64,000 bases of DNA from Streptomyces mirabilis (GCF_018310535.1 NZ_CP074102.1:5518001-5582000), one strand, 5' to 3'; shown: positions 50,603-61,397, numbered from the stretch's first letter. Translations and numbers: made by a program. The notes: generated by a model from the sequence alone, not told the origin.

Positions 50603-51633
50603 GACTTGCTCCTGTTCGTTACGGGGGAGTGCGGAGTGGGGGCCGGTTCGCCGCACGAGCGGCGGACGACGAGACGGGCGGCGAGGGTGACCGACTGCGG
50701 GGGGCGGCCCTCGATCCGGTCGACGAGCGCGCGTACGGCGGCCCGCCCCAGCTCGCCGGTCGGCTGGGCGACCGCGGTGATCGGCGGATCGGTGTGCACG
50801 AACCACGGGATGTCGTCGAACGCCGCGAGCGCGATGTCCTCGGGAACTCGCAGCCCGCGCGCGCGGATCGCGTCCAGCGCGCCGAGCGCCATCAGGTTGT
50901 CGGCGGCGAAGACGACCTCGGGCGGCTCGGGCAGGTCGAGGAAGCCCTCGGTGACCCGCCGTCCGCTCTCGGCCTGGAAGTCGCCCTGGCCTATGTAGGC
51001 GTCCGGGAGCGGCAGCCCGTGCTCGGCCATGGCCTCCCGGAAGGCCTCGACGCGCTCGCTGCCGGTGGTGGTCGCCGCGGGTCCCGCGATGATCGCGAGC
51101 CGGCGGTGTCCGAGCGCGTGCAGATGCGCCACGAGATCCCGGACCGCCGTCCGGCCGTCCGCCCGTACGACGGGCACGTCCACGCCCGGGATCCAGCGGT
51201 CCACGAAGACCATCGGTGTCCCCGCTCGCGCGGCGTCCAGCATCCCGGGGGAGCCGCCGTCGGCGGGGGAGACGAGCAGTCCGTCGATCCGCCGGTCCAG
51301 CAGGGTCCGTACGTGGTGGTCCTGGAGGTCCGGCCGTTCGTCGGCGTTGCCGATGATCACGCTGTAGCCGAGGGCGCGGGCCTCCTCCTCGACGGAGCGG
51401 GCCAGCTCGGTGAAGTACGGGTTGAGTACGTCGCTGATGACCAGGCCGAGGGTGCGGGTCTGGTCGGTGCGCAGGGAGCGGGCGACGGCGTTCGGGCGGT
51501 AGCCCAGGGTCTGTACGGCGGCCAGCACGCGGGTGCGTGCGTCTTCGCTGACCGACGGATGATCGTTCAGGACGCGCGAGACCGTGGCGACGGATACGCC
51601 GGCCTCGGCGGCAACGTCCTTGATGCTCGCCAT
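50599..51633 (-). CDS. rbsR: LacI family repressor of the ribose operon
   Basis: A 344-residue regulator, first gene of the operon. HTH and hinge are in residues 1-55 (IKDVAAEAGVSVATVSRVL; YRPNAVARSLRT). The sugar domain has LGLVISDVLNPYFTELARSV, VVFVDRWIPGVDV-like pocket residues (PMVFVDRWIPG), GHRRLAIIAGP and VVFAADNLMALGALDAIRARG. Two identical palindromic sites lie 19-56 bases upstream of ATG 51633, so autoregulation and ribose induction are expected. Ribosome-binding site GAGGTGGAG. Confidence 0.93.
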   Translation of the reverse strand: MASIKDVAAEAGVSVATVSRVLNDHPSVSEDARTRVLAAVQTLGYRPNAVARSLRTDQTRTLGLVISDVLNPYFTELARSVEEEARALGYSVIIGNADERPDLQDHHVRTLLDRRIDGLLVSPADGGSPGMLDAARAGTPMVFVDRWIPGVDVPVVRADGRTAVRDLVAHLHALGHRRLAIIAGPAATTTGSERVEAFREAMAEHGLPLPDAYIGQGDFQAESGRRVTEGFLDLPEPPEVVFAADNLMALGALDAIRARGLRVPEDIALAAFDDIPWFVHTDPPITAVAQPTGELGRAAVRALVDRIEGRPPQSVTLAARLVVRRSCGEPAPTPHSPVTNRSKS

Positions 51634-51651
51634 CGCCGCTCCACCTCCTCG

Positions 51652-51689
51652 TGGAATCGATTACACGGAGGATTGGAATCGATTACACG
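51652..51689 (-). promoter_or_regulatory. Two identical RbsR operators 22 bp apart
   Basis: TGGAATCGATTACACG occurs at 51652-51667 and again at 51674-51689. The core GGAATCGATTAC has a symmetric AATCGATT centre with CG in the middle, as in LacI-family sites. A 22-bp spacing puts both on the same face of the helix. They lie directly upstream of rbsR. Confidence 0.8.
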
Positions 51690-51833
51690 AGCATTAATCA
51701 AGACCTCAACCACATGCCGAGACCGGATCGTGATGAACGGCGCTCAGGTGAGCGGAGTGAGGTGAGGGCGGGGCGGGGGTGGGGCAGGGGGTGGGGCACC
51801 CGCCCCTTGCGGATCGCGGGTGCTCCTGTGGGG

Positions 51834-52127
51834 CTACTTCAGCCAGTCGGTGTAGTGGGTGGGGGCGATGTGGGCGCCCTTCTTGGTGGTGAGGACGTCG
51901 CCGTGGGCCGCGGCGAACATGCCGGCGGTGTCGTCGACGGTCACCGAGCGCTCGTGGCCCTTGAAGGTGAGGGCGATCCCGCCCAGTTCGTCCAGCGTGT
52001 AGGTGCCGGGCCCGCCGACGTCGAGGGTGCCGCTCAGGGGTGATCCGGCCGCGACCTCGGCGAAGGTGGCCGCGACGTCCGCCGCGGCGATCGGCTCCGA
52101 CTGAGGCCCCGGCGCACTGGCCGGCAC
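51834..52127 (-). pseudogene. 5'-truncated NAD(P)-binding SDR/NmrA-type oxidoreductase
   Basis: A 97-codon frame matches only the C-terminal third of the atypical SDR (NmrA-like) proteins: QSEPIAAADVAATFAEVAAG, LDVGGPGTYTLDELGGIALT and a terminal HIAPTHYTDWLK. The frame stays open a little further upstream (SLPFSQPLVPASAP) but has no ATG and no Rossmann TGATG motif, and soon reaches the promoter of the divergent helicase gene. So the first two thirds have been lost. A GTG at 52127 could still start a short protein, but with no cofactor site. Confidence 0.6.
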
Positions 52128-52224
52128 CAGCGGTTGGCTGAACGGGAGCGAGGTGCGGGTCCGCCCGCCCGCCTCTGTCCGTCGCGGCGCCCCGGCTGTC
52201 AGTCGTCACAGGTACCTTCGGATC

Positions 52225-54489
52225 ATGTCCAATCAGGCGGGGAACCGGCAGGTGCAACTGGCGGTCGTCGAGGGCGTGCTCGAACGGATCACGTACGCCA
52301 ACGAGGAGAACGGGTACACGGTCGCGAGGGTGGACACCGGCCGCGGCGCCGGCGATCTGCTCACCGTCGTGGGCGCACTCCTCGGCGCCCAGGTGGGCGA
52401 GTCGCTCCGGATGGAGGGCCGTTGGGGCTCCCACCCGCAGTACGGCAAGCAGTTCACGGTGGAGAACTACACGACCGTCCTGCCCGCCACCGTCCAGGGC
52501 ATCCGCCGCTACCTCGGCTCCGGCCTGGTCAAGGGCATCGGCCCGATCTTCGCCGACCGCATCACCCAGCACTTCGGGCTGGACACGCTCCAGATCATCG
52601 AGGAGGAGCCGAAGCGCCTCATCGAGGTCCCCGGCCTCGGTCCCAAGCGCACGAAGAAGATCGCCGACGCCTGGGAGGAGCAGAAGGCGATCAAGGAGGT
52701 CATGCTCTTCCTCCAGACCGTCGAGGTGTCGACGTCGATCGCGGTGCGCATCTACAAGAAGTACGGCGACGCGTCGATCTCGGTCGTCAAGAACCAGCCC
52801 TACCGCCTGGCCGCCGACGTCTGGGGCATCGGCTTCCTCACCGCCGACAAGATCGCCCAGTCCGTCGGCATCCCGCACGACAGCCCCGAGCGCGTCAAGG
52901 CGGGCCTTCAGTACGCCCTGTCGCAGTCCGCCGACCAGGGCCACTGCTTCCTCCCCGAGGAGCAGCTGATCGCCGACGCGGTGAAGCTGCTCCAGGTGGA
53001 CACGGGCCTGGTCATCGAATGCCTGGCGGAACTGGCGGAGCCGACCGAGGACGAGAACGAACCCGGTGGCGTACGGGAGCCGGGCGTCGTACGCGAGAAG
53101 GTCCCCGGTCCCGACGGCGGCCCGGACACCGTCACGGCCGTCTACCTGGTCCCCTTCCACCGCGCCGAACTCTCCCTCTCCGCACAGCTGTTGCGCCTCC
53201 TGCGCACCACCGAGGACCGGATGCCCGGTTTCCACGACGTGGCCTGGGACAAGGCACTGACCTGGCTGAAGGGGCGTACGGGCGCGGAGTTGGCGCCCGG
53301 TCAGGAGGAGGCCGTCCGGCTGGCGCTCACCAAGAAGGTCGCGGTGCTCACCGGCGGCCCCGGCTGCGGCAAGTCGTTCACGGTCCGCTCGATCGTGGAG
53401 CTGGCGCGCGCCAAGCGGGCGAAGGTCGTGCTCGCGGCGCCGACGGGCCGTGCCGCCAAGCGACTCGCCGAGCTGACCGGAGCGGACGCCTCCACCGTGC
53501 ACCGGCTCCTGGAGCTCAAGCCGGGCGGGGACGCGGCGTACGACAAGGACCGGCCGCTGGACGCCGACCTGGTGGTCGTGGACGAGGCCTCCATGCTCGA
53601 CCTCCTCCTCGCCAACAAGCTGGTCAAGGCGGTGCCGCCGGGCGCCCACCTGCTGTTCGTCGGGGACGTCGACCAACTCCCCAGCGTCGGCGCCGGCGAG
53701 GTCCTGCGCGACCTGCTCGCCGACCGGAGCCCCATCCCCTCCGTCCGTCTGACCCAGGTCTTCCGCCAGGCCCAGCAGTCCGGAGTGGTGACGAACGCGC
53801 ACCGGATCAACTCCGGGCAGCACCCCGTCACCGACGGCATGAAGGACTTCTTCCTCTTCGTCGAGGACGAGACCGAGGAGGCCGGGCGGCTCACCGTGGA
53901 TGTGGCGGCACGGCGGATTCCGGCCAGGTTCGGGCTCGACCCGCGCCGGGACATCCAGGTGCTGGCGCCCATGCACCGCGGCCCGGCGGGCGCGGGCACC
54001 CTCAACGGCTTGTTGCAGCAGGCGATCACGCCCGGCCGCCCCGACCTGCCCGAAAAGCGCTTCGGCGGCCGGGTCTTCCGGGTCGGCGACAAGGTGACCC
54101 AAGTCCGCAACAACTACGAAAAAGGGGAGAACGGCGTCTTCAACGGCACCGTGGGCGTGGTCACCTCACTCGACTCCGAGGAGCAGCGTCTGACGGTGCT
54201 GACGGACGAGGACGAGGAGGTCCCCTACGACTTCGACGAACTCGACGAGCTGGCCCACGCGTACGCGGTGACGATCCACCGCTCCCAGGGCAGTGAGTAC
54301 CCCGCGGTGGTGATCCCGGTCACCACCGGCGCGTGGATGATGCTCCAGCGCAACCTGCTCTACACGGCGGTCACCCGGGCCAAGAAGCTCGTCGTCCTGG
54401 TCGGCTCCCGCAAGGCGATCGGCCAGGCGGTCCGCACGGTGTCGGCGGGCCGCCGCCACACATCCCTCGATCACCGCCTCACCACGTGA
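52225..54489 (+). CDS. recD2: RecD2-like ATP-dependent DNA helicase
   Basis: A 754-residue SF1B helicase. The N-terminal part (about 1-110) is the OB-like domain, followed by helix-hairpin-helix repeats (LGSGLVKGIGPIFADRI, LIEVPGLGPKRTKKI) of the RecD2 type. The motor has Walker A GGPGCGKSFT from residue 377, motif Ia LAAPTGRAAKRL, Walker B VVVDEASMLD, motif III FVGDVDQLPSVGAG, LTQVFRQAQQS, and the C-terminal UvrD-like AYAVTIHRSQGSEYPAVVIP and YTAVTRAKKLVVLVG. It unwinds DNA 5' to 3' in repair and is independent of RecBC. It stands alone. Confidence 0.93.
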   Translation: MSNQAGNRQVQLAVVEGVLERITYANEENGYTVARVDTGRGAGDLLTVVGALLGAQVGESLRMEGRWGSHPQYGKQFTVENYTTVLPATVQGIRRYLGSGLVKGIGPIFADRITQHFGLDTLQIIEEEPKRLIEVPGLGPKRTKKIADAWEEQKAIKEVMLFLQTVEVSTSIAVRIYKKYGDASISVVKNQPYRLAADVWGIGFLTADKIAQSVGIPHDSPERVKAGLQYALSQSADQGHCFLPEEQLIADAVKLLQVDTGLVIECLAELAEPTEDENEPGGVREPGVVREKVPGPDGGPDTVTAVYLVPFHRAELSLSAQLLRLLRTTEDRMPGFHDVAWDKALTWLKGRTGAELAPGQEEAVRLALTKKVAVLTGGPGCGKSFTVRSIVELARAKRAKVVLAAPTGRAAKRLAELTGADASTVHRLLELKPGGDAAYDKDRPLDADLVVVDEASMLDLLLANKLVKAVPPGAHLLFVGDVDQLPSVGAGEVLRDLLADRSPIPSVRLTQVFRQAQQSGVVTNAHRINSGQHPVTDGMKDFFLFVEDETEEAGRLTVDVAARRIPARFGLDPRRDIQVLAPMHRGPAGAGTLNGLLQQAITPGRPDLPEKRFGGRVFRVGDKVTQVRNNYEKGENGVFNGTVGVVTSLDSEEQRLTVLTDEDEEVPYDFDELDELAHAYAVTIHRSQGSEYPAVVIPVTTGAWMMLQRNLLYTAVTRAKKLVVLVGSRKAIGQAVRTVSAGRRHTSLDHRLTT

Positions 54490-54524
54490 CGCCCCCCGCG
54501 AACACCGGGTGCCCCGAGGCGGTC

Positions 54525-54655
54525 AGGGGCGCGGGGAACTGCGCGACCAGCCCCCACCGGTCCGCAGCCGAAAGAAGACGCTCCGGGGTCCGGGGCGGAG
54601 CCCCGGGGGATGGGATTGGGTAGGGGCGGCGGGGGCGAGAGACCCCGCGAGGCAC
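54525..54655. repeat. Streptomyces dispersed intergenic repeat, copy B
   Basis: AGGGGCGCGGGGAACTGC (54525-54542), GCGACCAGCCCCCACCGG, CCGCAGCCGAAAGAAGACGC, GGTCCGGGGCGGAGCCCCGG and GATTGGGTAGGGGCGGCGGG occur in the order seen in copy A at 40503-40631. It follows the helicase gene and can form a hairpin. The remaining 54656-54900 holds a lower-GC stretch (TGATCGATCAAATGAG near 54716) that is probably the citrate synthase promoter. Confidence 0.7.
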
Positions 54656-54915
54656 CGCTGAACGGCCACTGAGTGACCACACCGATCCACCCCCACCCCA
54701 GGCATCACAAAAAATGATCGATCAAATGAGTCGCAAAGGTCACACAGCACTTCCGGAACCAGGGCGAAGGGGGGCAGGATGAGAAGGTTGGCGGCACTGA
54801 GTGCCGCCAATAGGCCCAATGGTCGACCCCGAGTGCACTCTCCAGGGCCAAATGGGGGATGGTAGAGACAGTCAGGGCACCTCGAAGAAGAGGCACAACG
54901 TCGGTGAGGGATGAC

Positions 54916-56205
<1,290 letters not shown>

Positions 56206-56229
56206 GCGCAGGTCACTTACAAGAAAAAC

Positions 56230-56282
56230 GGAAAGCGCCCTGCTACCGGTCCCCCCACGGGCCGGCAGTCAGGGCGCTTTCC
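56230..56282 (+). terminator. Terminator of the citrate synthase gene
   Basis: GGAAAGCGCCCTG (56230-56242) pairs exactly with CAGGGCGCTTTCC (56270-56282); the 27-base inner part has a small further stem (CCGG). It starts 25 bases after the stop and is followed by TTGTC. Confidence 0.9.
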
Positions 56283-56786
56283 TTGTCCCGGTGCGGATTC
56301 CCCCCACGGGATCCGGCCGGGCGTCTGTGGGACAGCGCCTGAATCGCTGCGAGCGTGCTGACGCGTTGCTCCCGGCCGGCCGGGCTGACCGGACCGGCCG
56401 TGAGCAAAACGAGCAAAACTCTCTGTACTACTGCGGTGCTCATGTACTGCTGGGGTGCGGTCTGCCGGGACCCGTACCGACGGGAGGGCCGCTCAAAGCT
56501 CCCCGCTGCACGTGCCCCGGCAACGCAGTTCCGGGAACGTCCCCCAAGACATCCCCAGATGTCAGAGACGCCCCCCAAGACGTCTCCGGCATCGCCAACT
56601 TAGACTCACGAACCCCTTCGATGGTTACGTTCGCATCACTGTGATCTGCGTCTCTTGCGTATGTCCTGAAGATACGCAAGAGCCCTGATATGGCAATCGA
56701 GGCCCAAGCGTAAGGAAGATGCGCGAGCCTTGTGAAGAGCTTATGTGAGGCTCCCGTTGGACTCTAGGGGGACTCTTACTCCGTCG
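56283..56786. other. 500-base gene-free stretch with an 11-bp hairpin
   Basis: No frame here has convincing codon use. The clear structure is the inverted repeat CTCTTGCGTAT (56652-56662) / ATACGCAAGAG (56672-56682) with a 9-base loop. GC is lower than in the genes. It lies between citA and the end of the copper ATPase gene and may hold a small RNA, an operator or the terminator of the copper operon (104-135 bases past its stop). Confidence 0.5.
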
Positions 56787-59072
56787 TCATGAGAATGTCC
56801 TGAGTCGAAGGCTGTTCGTCACCACGAACACCGACGAGAAGGCCATCGCGGCCCCCGCGATCATCGGGTTGAGGAGTCCGGCCGCGGCGAGCGGCAGTGC
56901 CGCCACGTTGTAGCCGAAGGCCCACACCAGGTTCCCCTTGATCGTGGAGAGGGTCTTGCGCGACAGCCGGATCGCGTCCGCGGCCACGCGCAGATCCCCC
57001 CGGACCAGCGTCAGGTCGCTCGCCTCGATCGCCGCGTCCGTGCCCGTCCCCATCGCGAGGCCCAGGTCGGCGGTGGCGAGCGCCGCCGCGTCGTTCACCC
57101 CGTCGCCGACCATCGCCACGGTCCGCCCCTCGCTCTGGAGGCGCCTGACGACGGCGACCTTGTCCTCGGGCAGCACCTCGGCGATCACCTCCCCGGGGTC
57201 GATGCCGACGGCACGCGCCACGGACTGGGCGACCGCCCGGTTGTCCCCGGTGAGCAGGACCGGTGTGAGCCCCAGGCCGCGCAGCGCGCGCACCGCCTCG
57301 GCGCTGGTCTCCTTGATCGCGTCGGCGACGGTCAGGACACCGAGTGCCACCCCGTCCCGGGCGACCACGACGGCCGTACGTCCCTCCGCCTGCGCCTCGG
57401 CCTTGGCGCGGGCCAGCGCCTCCGGGAGCTCGCCTTCGTGGAGCCGCCCCACCTGGACGTCGTGACCCTCCACGCGCCCGCGTACGCCGAGCCCGGGGAC
57501 GTTCTCGAAGTGCTCCACCGGGGGAAGGTCACCAGCCCGCTCCTGAGCGCCCGCGGCGATCGCCTGGGCCACCGGATGCTCGGAGGCGTGTTCCAGGGAG
57601 CCTGCGAGCCGCAGGAGCTCCTTCTCGTCGGTGTCGGCGACGACGTACACCTCCCGCAGTGTCATCCGTCCCGTCGTCACCGTGCCGGTCTTGTCCAGGA
57701 CGACCGTGTCGACGCGCCGCGTGGACTCCAGGACCTCGGGGCCCTTGATGAGGATGCCGAGTTGGGCGCCGCGGCCGGTGCCGACCATCAGGGCGGTCGG
57801 GGTCGCGAGGCCGAGGGCGCAGGGGCAGGCGATGATCAGCACGGCGACGGCCGCGGTGAAGGCGGCGACCGTGTCGCCGGTGACGCCGAGCCACACCCCG
57901 AAGGTGCCGAGCGCGATCACCAGCACCACCGGCACGAAGATCCCGGAGATCCGGTCGGCGAGGCGCTGCACCTCGGCCTTGCCGTTCTGCGCGTCCTCGA
58001 CGAGCCGGGCCATCCGCGCGAGTTGGGTGTCGGCGCCGACCCGGGTCGCCTCGACGACGAGCCGTCCGCCGGCGTTCACGGTCGCGCCGGTGACGGCGGA
58101 ACCCACCGTCACGTCCACCGGCACCGACTCGCCCGTCAGCATGGAGGCGTCGACGGCGGAGGAACCCTCCACCACCGTCCCGTCGGTGGCGATCTTCTCG
58201 CCGGGCCGCACGACGAAACGGTCGCCCGTCGCCAGCCGCGCGACCGGGATACGGACCTCACGGCCGTCCCGTAGCACCGCGACGTCCTTGGCCCCCAGCT
58301 CCATCAGCGCCCGCAGCGCGGCTCCGGCCCGCCGCTTGGAGCGGGCCTCCAGGTACCGGCCGAGCAGGATGAACGCGACGACACCCGCGGCGACTTCGAG
58401 ATAGATCGTCGACGACCCCTCCGTACGCGAGACGGTGAGGTCGAAGCCGTGCCGCATGCCCGGCATGCCCGCGTGCCCCCAGAACAGCGCCCACAGGGAC
58501 CAGCCGAACGCGGCGAGCGTGCCGACCGAGACGAGGGTGTCCATGGTGGCCGCGCCGTGGCGCGCGTTGGTGAACGCGGCCCGGTGGAAGGGCAGTGCGC
58601 CCCAGACCACGACGGGTGCGGCGAGGGTCAGCGAGAGCCACTGCCAGTTGTCGAACTGCAGCGCCGGGACCATCGACATCAGGACGACGGGGAGGGCGAG
58701 CAGGGCCGAGGCGACGAGCCGTTCGCGCAGGGAGGCGAGTTCGGGGTCCTCGTCGGCGGCGCCGGCGTCGGTGGCCCGTTCCGGCGTTTCGAGGCGTGGC
58801 GGCGGGGGTTCCTCGGCGGTGTATCCCGTCTTCACGACGGTGGCGACGAGGTCGGCGACCTGTACCCCCACCGGGTACGAGACCTTCGCCTTCTCCGTCG
58901 CGAAGTTGACCGTGGCGGTGACGCCGTCCATGCGGTTGAGCTTCTTCTCGACGCGGGCCGCGCAGGAGGCGCAGGTCATTCCGCCGATGGTGAGCTCCAC
59001 CTCCGACGGCGCGGCTGTCGCGGTGGTCGGGGTCGTCACGGCTATGGCCGGCTCGGGTGCTGCGGTGGTCAT
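56787..59072 (-). CDS. copA: Copper-exporting P1B-type ATPase
   Basis: A 761-residue Cu(I) efflux ATPase. One N-terminal metal-binding domain carries GMTCASC (Cys34 and Cys37). Eight TMs follow, with the transport site CPC at 416-418 ([13 protein letters not shown]). The P-domain has DKTGTVTTG (phospho-Asp460), the N-domain has [14 protein letters not shown] with the HP signature, and the hinge [16 protein letters not shown]. These are all present, so it should be active. It follows the CopZ-like chaperone on the same strand by 174 bases, under a CsoR-type operator. Confidence 0.96.
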   Translation of the reverse strand: MTTAAPEPAIAVTTPTTATAAPSEVELTIGGMTCASCAARVEKKLNRMDGVTATVNFATEKAKVSYPVGVQVADLVATVVKTGYTAEEPPPPRLETPERATDAGAADEDPELASLRERLVASALLALPVVLMSMVPALQFDNWQWLSLTLAAPVVVWGALPFHRAAFTNARHGAATMDTLVSVGTLAAFGWSLWALFWGHAGMPGMRHGFDLTVSRTEGSSTIYLEVAAGVVAFILLGRYLEARSKRRAGAALRALMELGAKDVAVLRDGREVRIPVARLATGDRFVVRPGEKIATDGTVVEGSSAVDASMLTGESVPVDVTVGSAVTGATVNAGGRLVVEATRVGADTQLARMARLVEDAQNGKAEVQRLADRISGIFVPVVLVIALGTFGVWLGVTGDTVAAFTAAVAVLIIACPCALGLATPTALMVGTGRGAQLGILIKGPEVLESTRRVDTVVLDKTGTVTTGRMTLREVYVVADTDEKELLRLAGSLEHASEHPVAQAIAAGAQERAGDLPPVEHFENVPGLGVRGRVEGHDVQVGRLHEGELPEALARAKAEAQAEGRTAVVVARDGVALGVLTVADAIKETSAEAVRALRGLGLTPVLLTGDNRAVAQSVARAVGIDPGEVIAEVLPEDKVAVVRRLQSEGRTVAMVGDGVNDAAALATADLGLAMGTGTDAAIEASDLTLVRGDLRVAADAIRLSRKTLSTIKGNLVWAFGYNVAALPLAAAGLLNPMIAGAAMAFSSVFVVTNSLRLRTFS

Positions 59073-59246
59073 GGTCGGGCTCCAGGGAATGAGCCGGGCC
59101 GTACGGAGCCAGTATCAGCTGGTCGGTACGGCCCGGTGTGGAGAGCTGCGTGAAGCGCTGGGTGGTGCGGGGTGATACAGGTGATGGGGGTGATACGGGG
59201 AACTGGAAGGCGCGGGGGAGCGACCGGTGAGTGCGAGGCCGGTGAC

Positions 59247-59486
59247 TCAGACCTGGACGGCGAGCTCGAAGCCCGCCTCGTCGACGGCGGCGCGCACGGC
59301 CTCCTCGTCGAGCGGCGCCGCGGAGACCACGGTCACCTCGCCGGTGGCGGCGACGGCCTTCACCGAGGTGACACCGGGGATCTCGGAGATCTCGCCGGAG
59401 ACGGAGCCCTCACAGTGCCCGCAGCTCATTCCGCTCACCTGGTAGACGGTCGTGACGGAACCCGGGGTGTCGGTCTGCGCGGTCAT
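59247..59486 (-). CDS. copZ: Copper chaperone (HMA domain)
   Basis: A 79-residue heavy-metal-associated protein with the ferredoxin-like fold and metal site GMSCGHC (Cys21 and Cys24). It carries Cu(I) to the ATPase encoded next. GAGGAG precedes ATG 59486. The CsoR-type palindrome lies 58 bases upstream. Usually co-transcribed with copA; the 174-base spacer between them shows no clear terminator. Confidence 0.95.
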   Translation of the reverse strand: MTAQTDTPGSVTTVYQVSGMSCGHCEGSVSGEISEIPGVTSVKAVAATGEVTVVSAAPLDEEAVRAAVDEAGFELAVQV

Positions 59487-59544
59487 GGCGTACTCCTCGT
59501 CGAGGCGTGTGGGGTTCGGGTGACTTGCTCAGGTACCCAACAGT

Positions 59545-59561
59545 ATACCCCTAGGGGGTAT
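59545..59561 (-). promoter_or_regulatory. CsoR-type copper operator
   Basis: ATACCCCTAGGGGGTAT is a near-perfect palindrome of the well-known CsoR/RcnR form (ATACCCC-GGGGTAT). It stands upstream of copZ-copA, so copper should release CsoR and turn on both. The site includes the stop codon of the upstream membrane protease gene (TAG, 59551-59553). Confidence 0.9.
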
Positions 59562-60501
59562 TTCTCCAAGCGAAGTCGCGGCGTGTCAGCGAACGCACCC
59601 AGCCGACCCCCGCGAGCGCGACGATGATCAGGCCGCCCACGGAGAACAGCGTGAAGAGATGTTTCTGCTCGTCGGTGGGCCCCTGCAGGTACCCCAGCCC
59701 GAACAGTGTCCGGTCGAGCCCCGTCGTGGTCAGCCGCGCGACCAGCCAGAGCGCGATGCCGTGTGTCGAGTCCCACAGGGCGTGCAGCAGCGACACGCCG
59801 ACGTAGCTGCCGGCCACCGGGCCGGCGTACTGGAAGCGTCCTTGCGGGTTGCGGTACGTGAGCAGCACCGCTCCCGTGATCGCCGTCCACAGGCCGTGCC
59901 CGAAGGGGGTGAGTGGCCCGCGGAGGATCTCCGTCTCCAGCAGTGCGCGCAGATCCAGTCCCTTGAGGGACACGGCGGCGTTGAACGCGTACCCCGCGCT
60001 CTCCAGCGCCGCGAAGCCGAAGCCGACGCTCGCGCCGAGCACGAGGCCGGCCCGCAGTCCCCGGAGCCGGGGGTGGCGGCGCAGGACGAACGCCAGCGCG
60101 GCCAGCTTCGCCGCCTCCTCGGTCAGTCCGACGCCGACGCACCTCGACAGCGAGGGGTGGAGCAGGTGGTTCTCCATCACCGACGCGCCCAGCACCCCGA
60201 GGGTCCCGCCGGTCAGGAAGCAGCCGAGGATCACCTGTACGCCGAGGTCGCGGCCGTGGCGCTCGTACGCCCAGAGCGTGAAGACGACGGGTACCAGGAA
60301 GCTGCCGAGCAGGATCAGGGTCGGCAGCAGCGTGGTGTTCCTCGTCGTGTACGTGACGATCGCCGTCAGCGTCCAGAGCGCGAGCCCGCCGCCCAGGCAG
60401 CGTCGCCACAGTCCGGTGCGGATCTGGGGGTACGACGGCGGGGGCTGCTGGGGTCCGGGAATGCGGGCCCGGGGCGCGCCGGGCGGCTGATTCTGGGTCA
60501 C
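59551..60501 (-). CDS. PrsW family intramembrane metalloprotease
   Basis: A 316-residue polytopic protein with a Pro-rich start (QNQPPGAPRARIPGPQQPPP) and about 8 TMs. PrsW motifs: GVGLTEEAAKLAALAFVLRR (EExxK), GFGFAALESAGYAFNAA (ExxxY region), GHGLWTAITG (HxxxT) and LLHALWDSTHG (HxxxD). PrsW in Bacillus cleaves anti-sigma factors; the target here is unknown. It ends inside the copper operator, and it may be weakly co-transcribed with copZ. Confidence 0.93.
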   Translation of the reverse strand: MTQNQPPGAPRARIPGPQQPPPSYPQIRTGLWRRCLGGGLALWTLTAIVTYTTRNTTLLPTLILLGSFLVPVVFTLWAYERHGRDLGVQVILGCFLTGGTLGVLGASVMENHLLHPSLSRCVGVGLTEEAAKLAALAFVLRRHPRLRGLRAGLVLGASVGFGFAALESAGYAFNAAVSLKGLDLRALLETEILRGPLTPFGHGLWTAITGAVLLTYRNPQGRFQYAGPVAGSYVGVSLLHALWDSTHGIALWLVARLTTTGLDRTLFGLGYLQGPTDEQKHLFTLFSVGGLIIVALAGVGWVRSLTRRDFAWRNTP

Positions 60502-60653
60502 GGCTTGCCCCTTGGGCTCGGTCTGATTTATCCGAACCTTATGGCAGATGTCCGCTATGTCGCAGTATGGGGTACTCCGTCATGACCGGGGCGCGGGCGG
60601 CCGTGCTCGACGGCCGGGTCGCCGTGTGCGGTCGGAGGTTGGGCCGTGCGTGG

Positions 60654-61397
60654 TCAGGGGGTTGGAGCCGTGAACTCCGTGGGGCCGGCGGTGAGGTCCG
60701 CCGGGGTGAGTGTCCTGTCGCGGATCAGCGGCTCCAGGTAGCGGAGCAGGACGTCCTTCAACTCTCGGACGTACGCCTCGCGCTCGGCTCCCTCGTTCGA
60801 GAGGACCAGCTCCAGGCCGGCCTTGTAGATGCCCAGGCACACGTGCGCGATGCGCGTGACCTCGGTGGCGGGCGCGTCGGCCATGAGGGAGGAGAGCAGC
60901 CCCTCTATCCGTGAGATCAGGGTCGCGTGCAGGGCGTCGTGCTCCTCGGCGATCCGGCCCGGGATGTCGGGGCCGTGCATCAGTGCGAAGAACACGGGGT
61001 GGTCGCAGTTGAAGGCGATGAACCGGTCGACCGCGGCGCCCACGGCCTCCTCCAGTGGGGTCGTGGGGTCGACCGGGGCCAGTGCCTCGCCGTAGGTGTC
61101 GCGCATCTCGTGCATGAGCCGGTCGCCCAGCTCGATCGCGATGGCCTCTTTGTTCGGGAAGAACTGGTACAGCGTGCCCGGCGAGACGCCCGCCTCGCGG
61201 GCGATGGCGTTGGTACTGGCGGCGGTGTAGCCGGTGGTGCAGAAGACGGAGGCGGCGGCCTCCAGCAGCTGGGCGATCCTGCGCTCGCCGCGGGCCTGCC
61301 GACGGCGGGGGCGTTCGTCGACGGTTTGCGCGTCGGCGGTCTGTCTGTCGACGGTCTGCGCGTCGGCGGTGCGCTGCGTCTCGGGCTTGTCGGGCAC
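60654..61397 (-). CDS. TetR family regulator of the divergent MMPL transporter
   Basis: A 247-residue TetR protein starting at GTG 61397. Its first 30 residues contain a duplicated 10-residue unit (TVDRQTADAQ/TVD), encoded by 30-bp repeats near 61318-61371. The HTH is at about 55-78 (STNAIAREAGVSPGTLYQFF). The C-terminal helical domain has FNCDHPVFFALMHGPDIPGR and a helix with LGIYKAGLELVLSNEGAER. It is divergent from the MMPL gene, with a 20-bp inverted repeat in between, the usual layout of a drug- or lipid-responsive repressor/exporter pair. Confidence 0.9.
   Translation of the reverse strand: MPDKPETQRTADAQTVDRQTADAQTVDERPRRRQARGERRIAQLLEAAASVFCTTGYTAASTNAIAREAGVSPGTLYQFFPNKEAIAIELGDRLMHEMRDTYGEALAPVDPTTPLEEAVGAAVDRFIAFNCDHPVFFALMHGPDIPGRIAEEHDALHATLISRIEGLLSSLMADAPATEVTRIAHVCLGIYKAGLELVLSNEGAEREAYVRELKDVLLRYLEPLIRDRTLTPADLTAGPTEFTAPTP

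Noticed and set aside
56243..56644. Two overlapping frames of about 110-120 codons between citA and copA
   Set aside because: Codon use does not fit, no ribosome-binding site, and the region carries the citA terminator.
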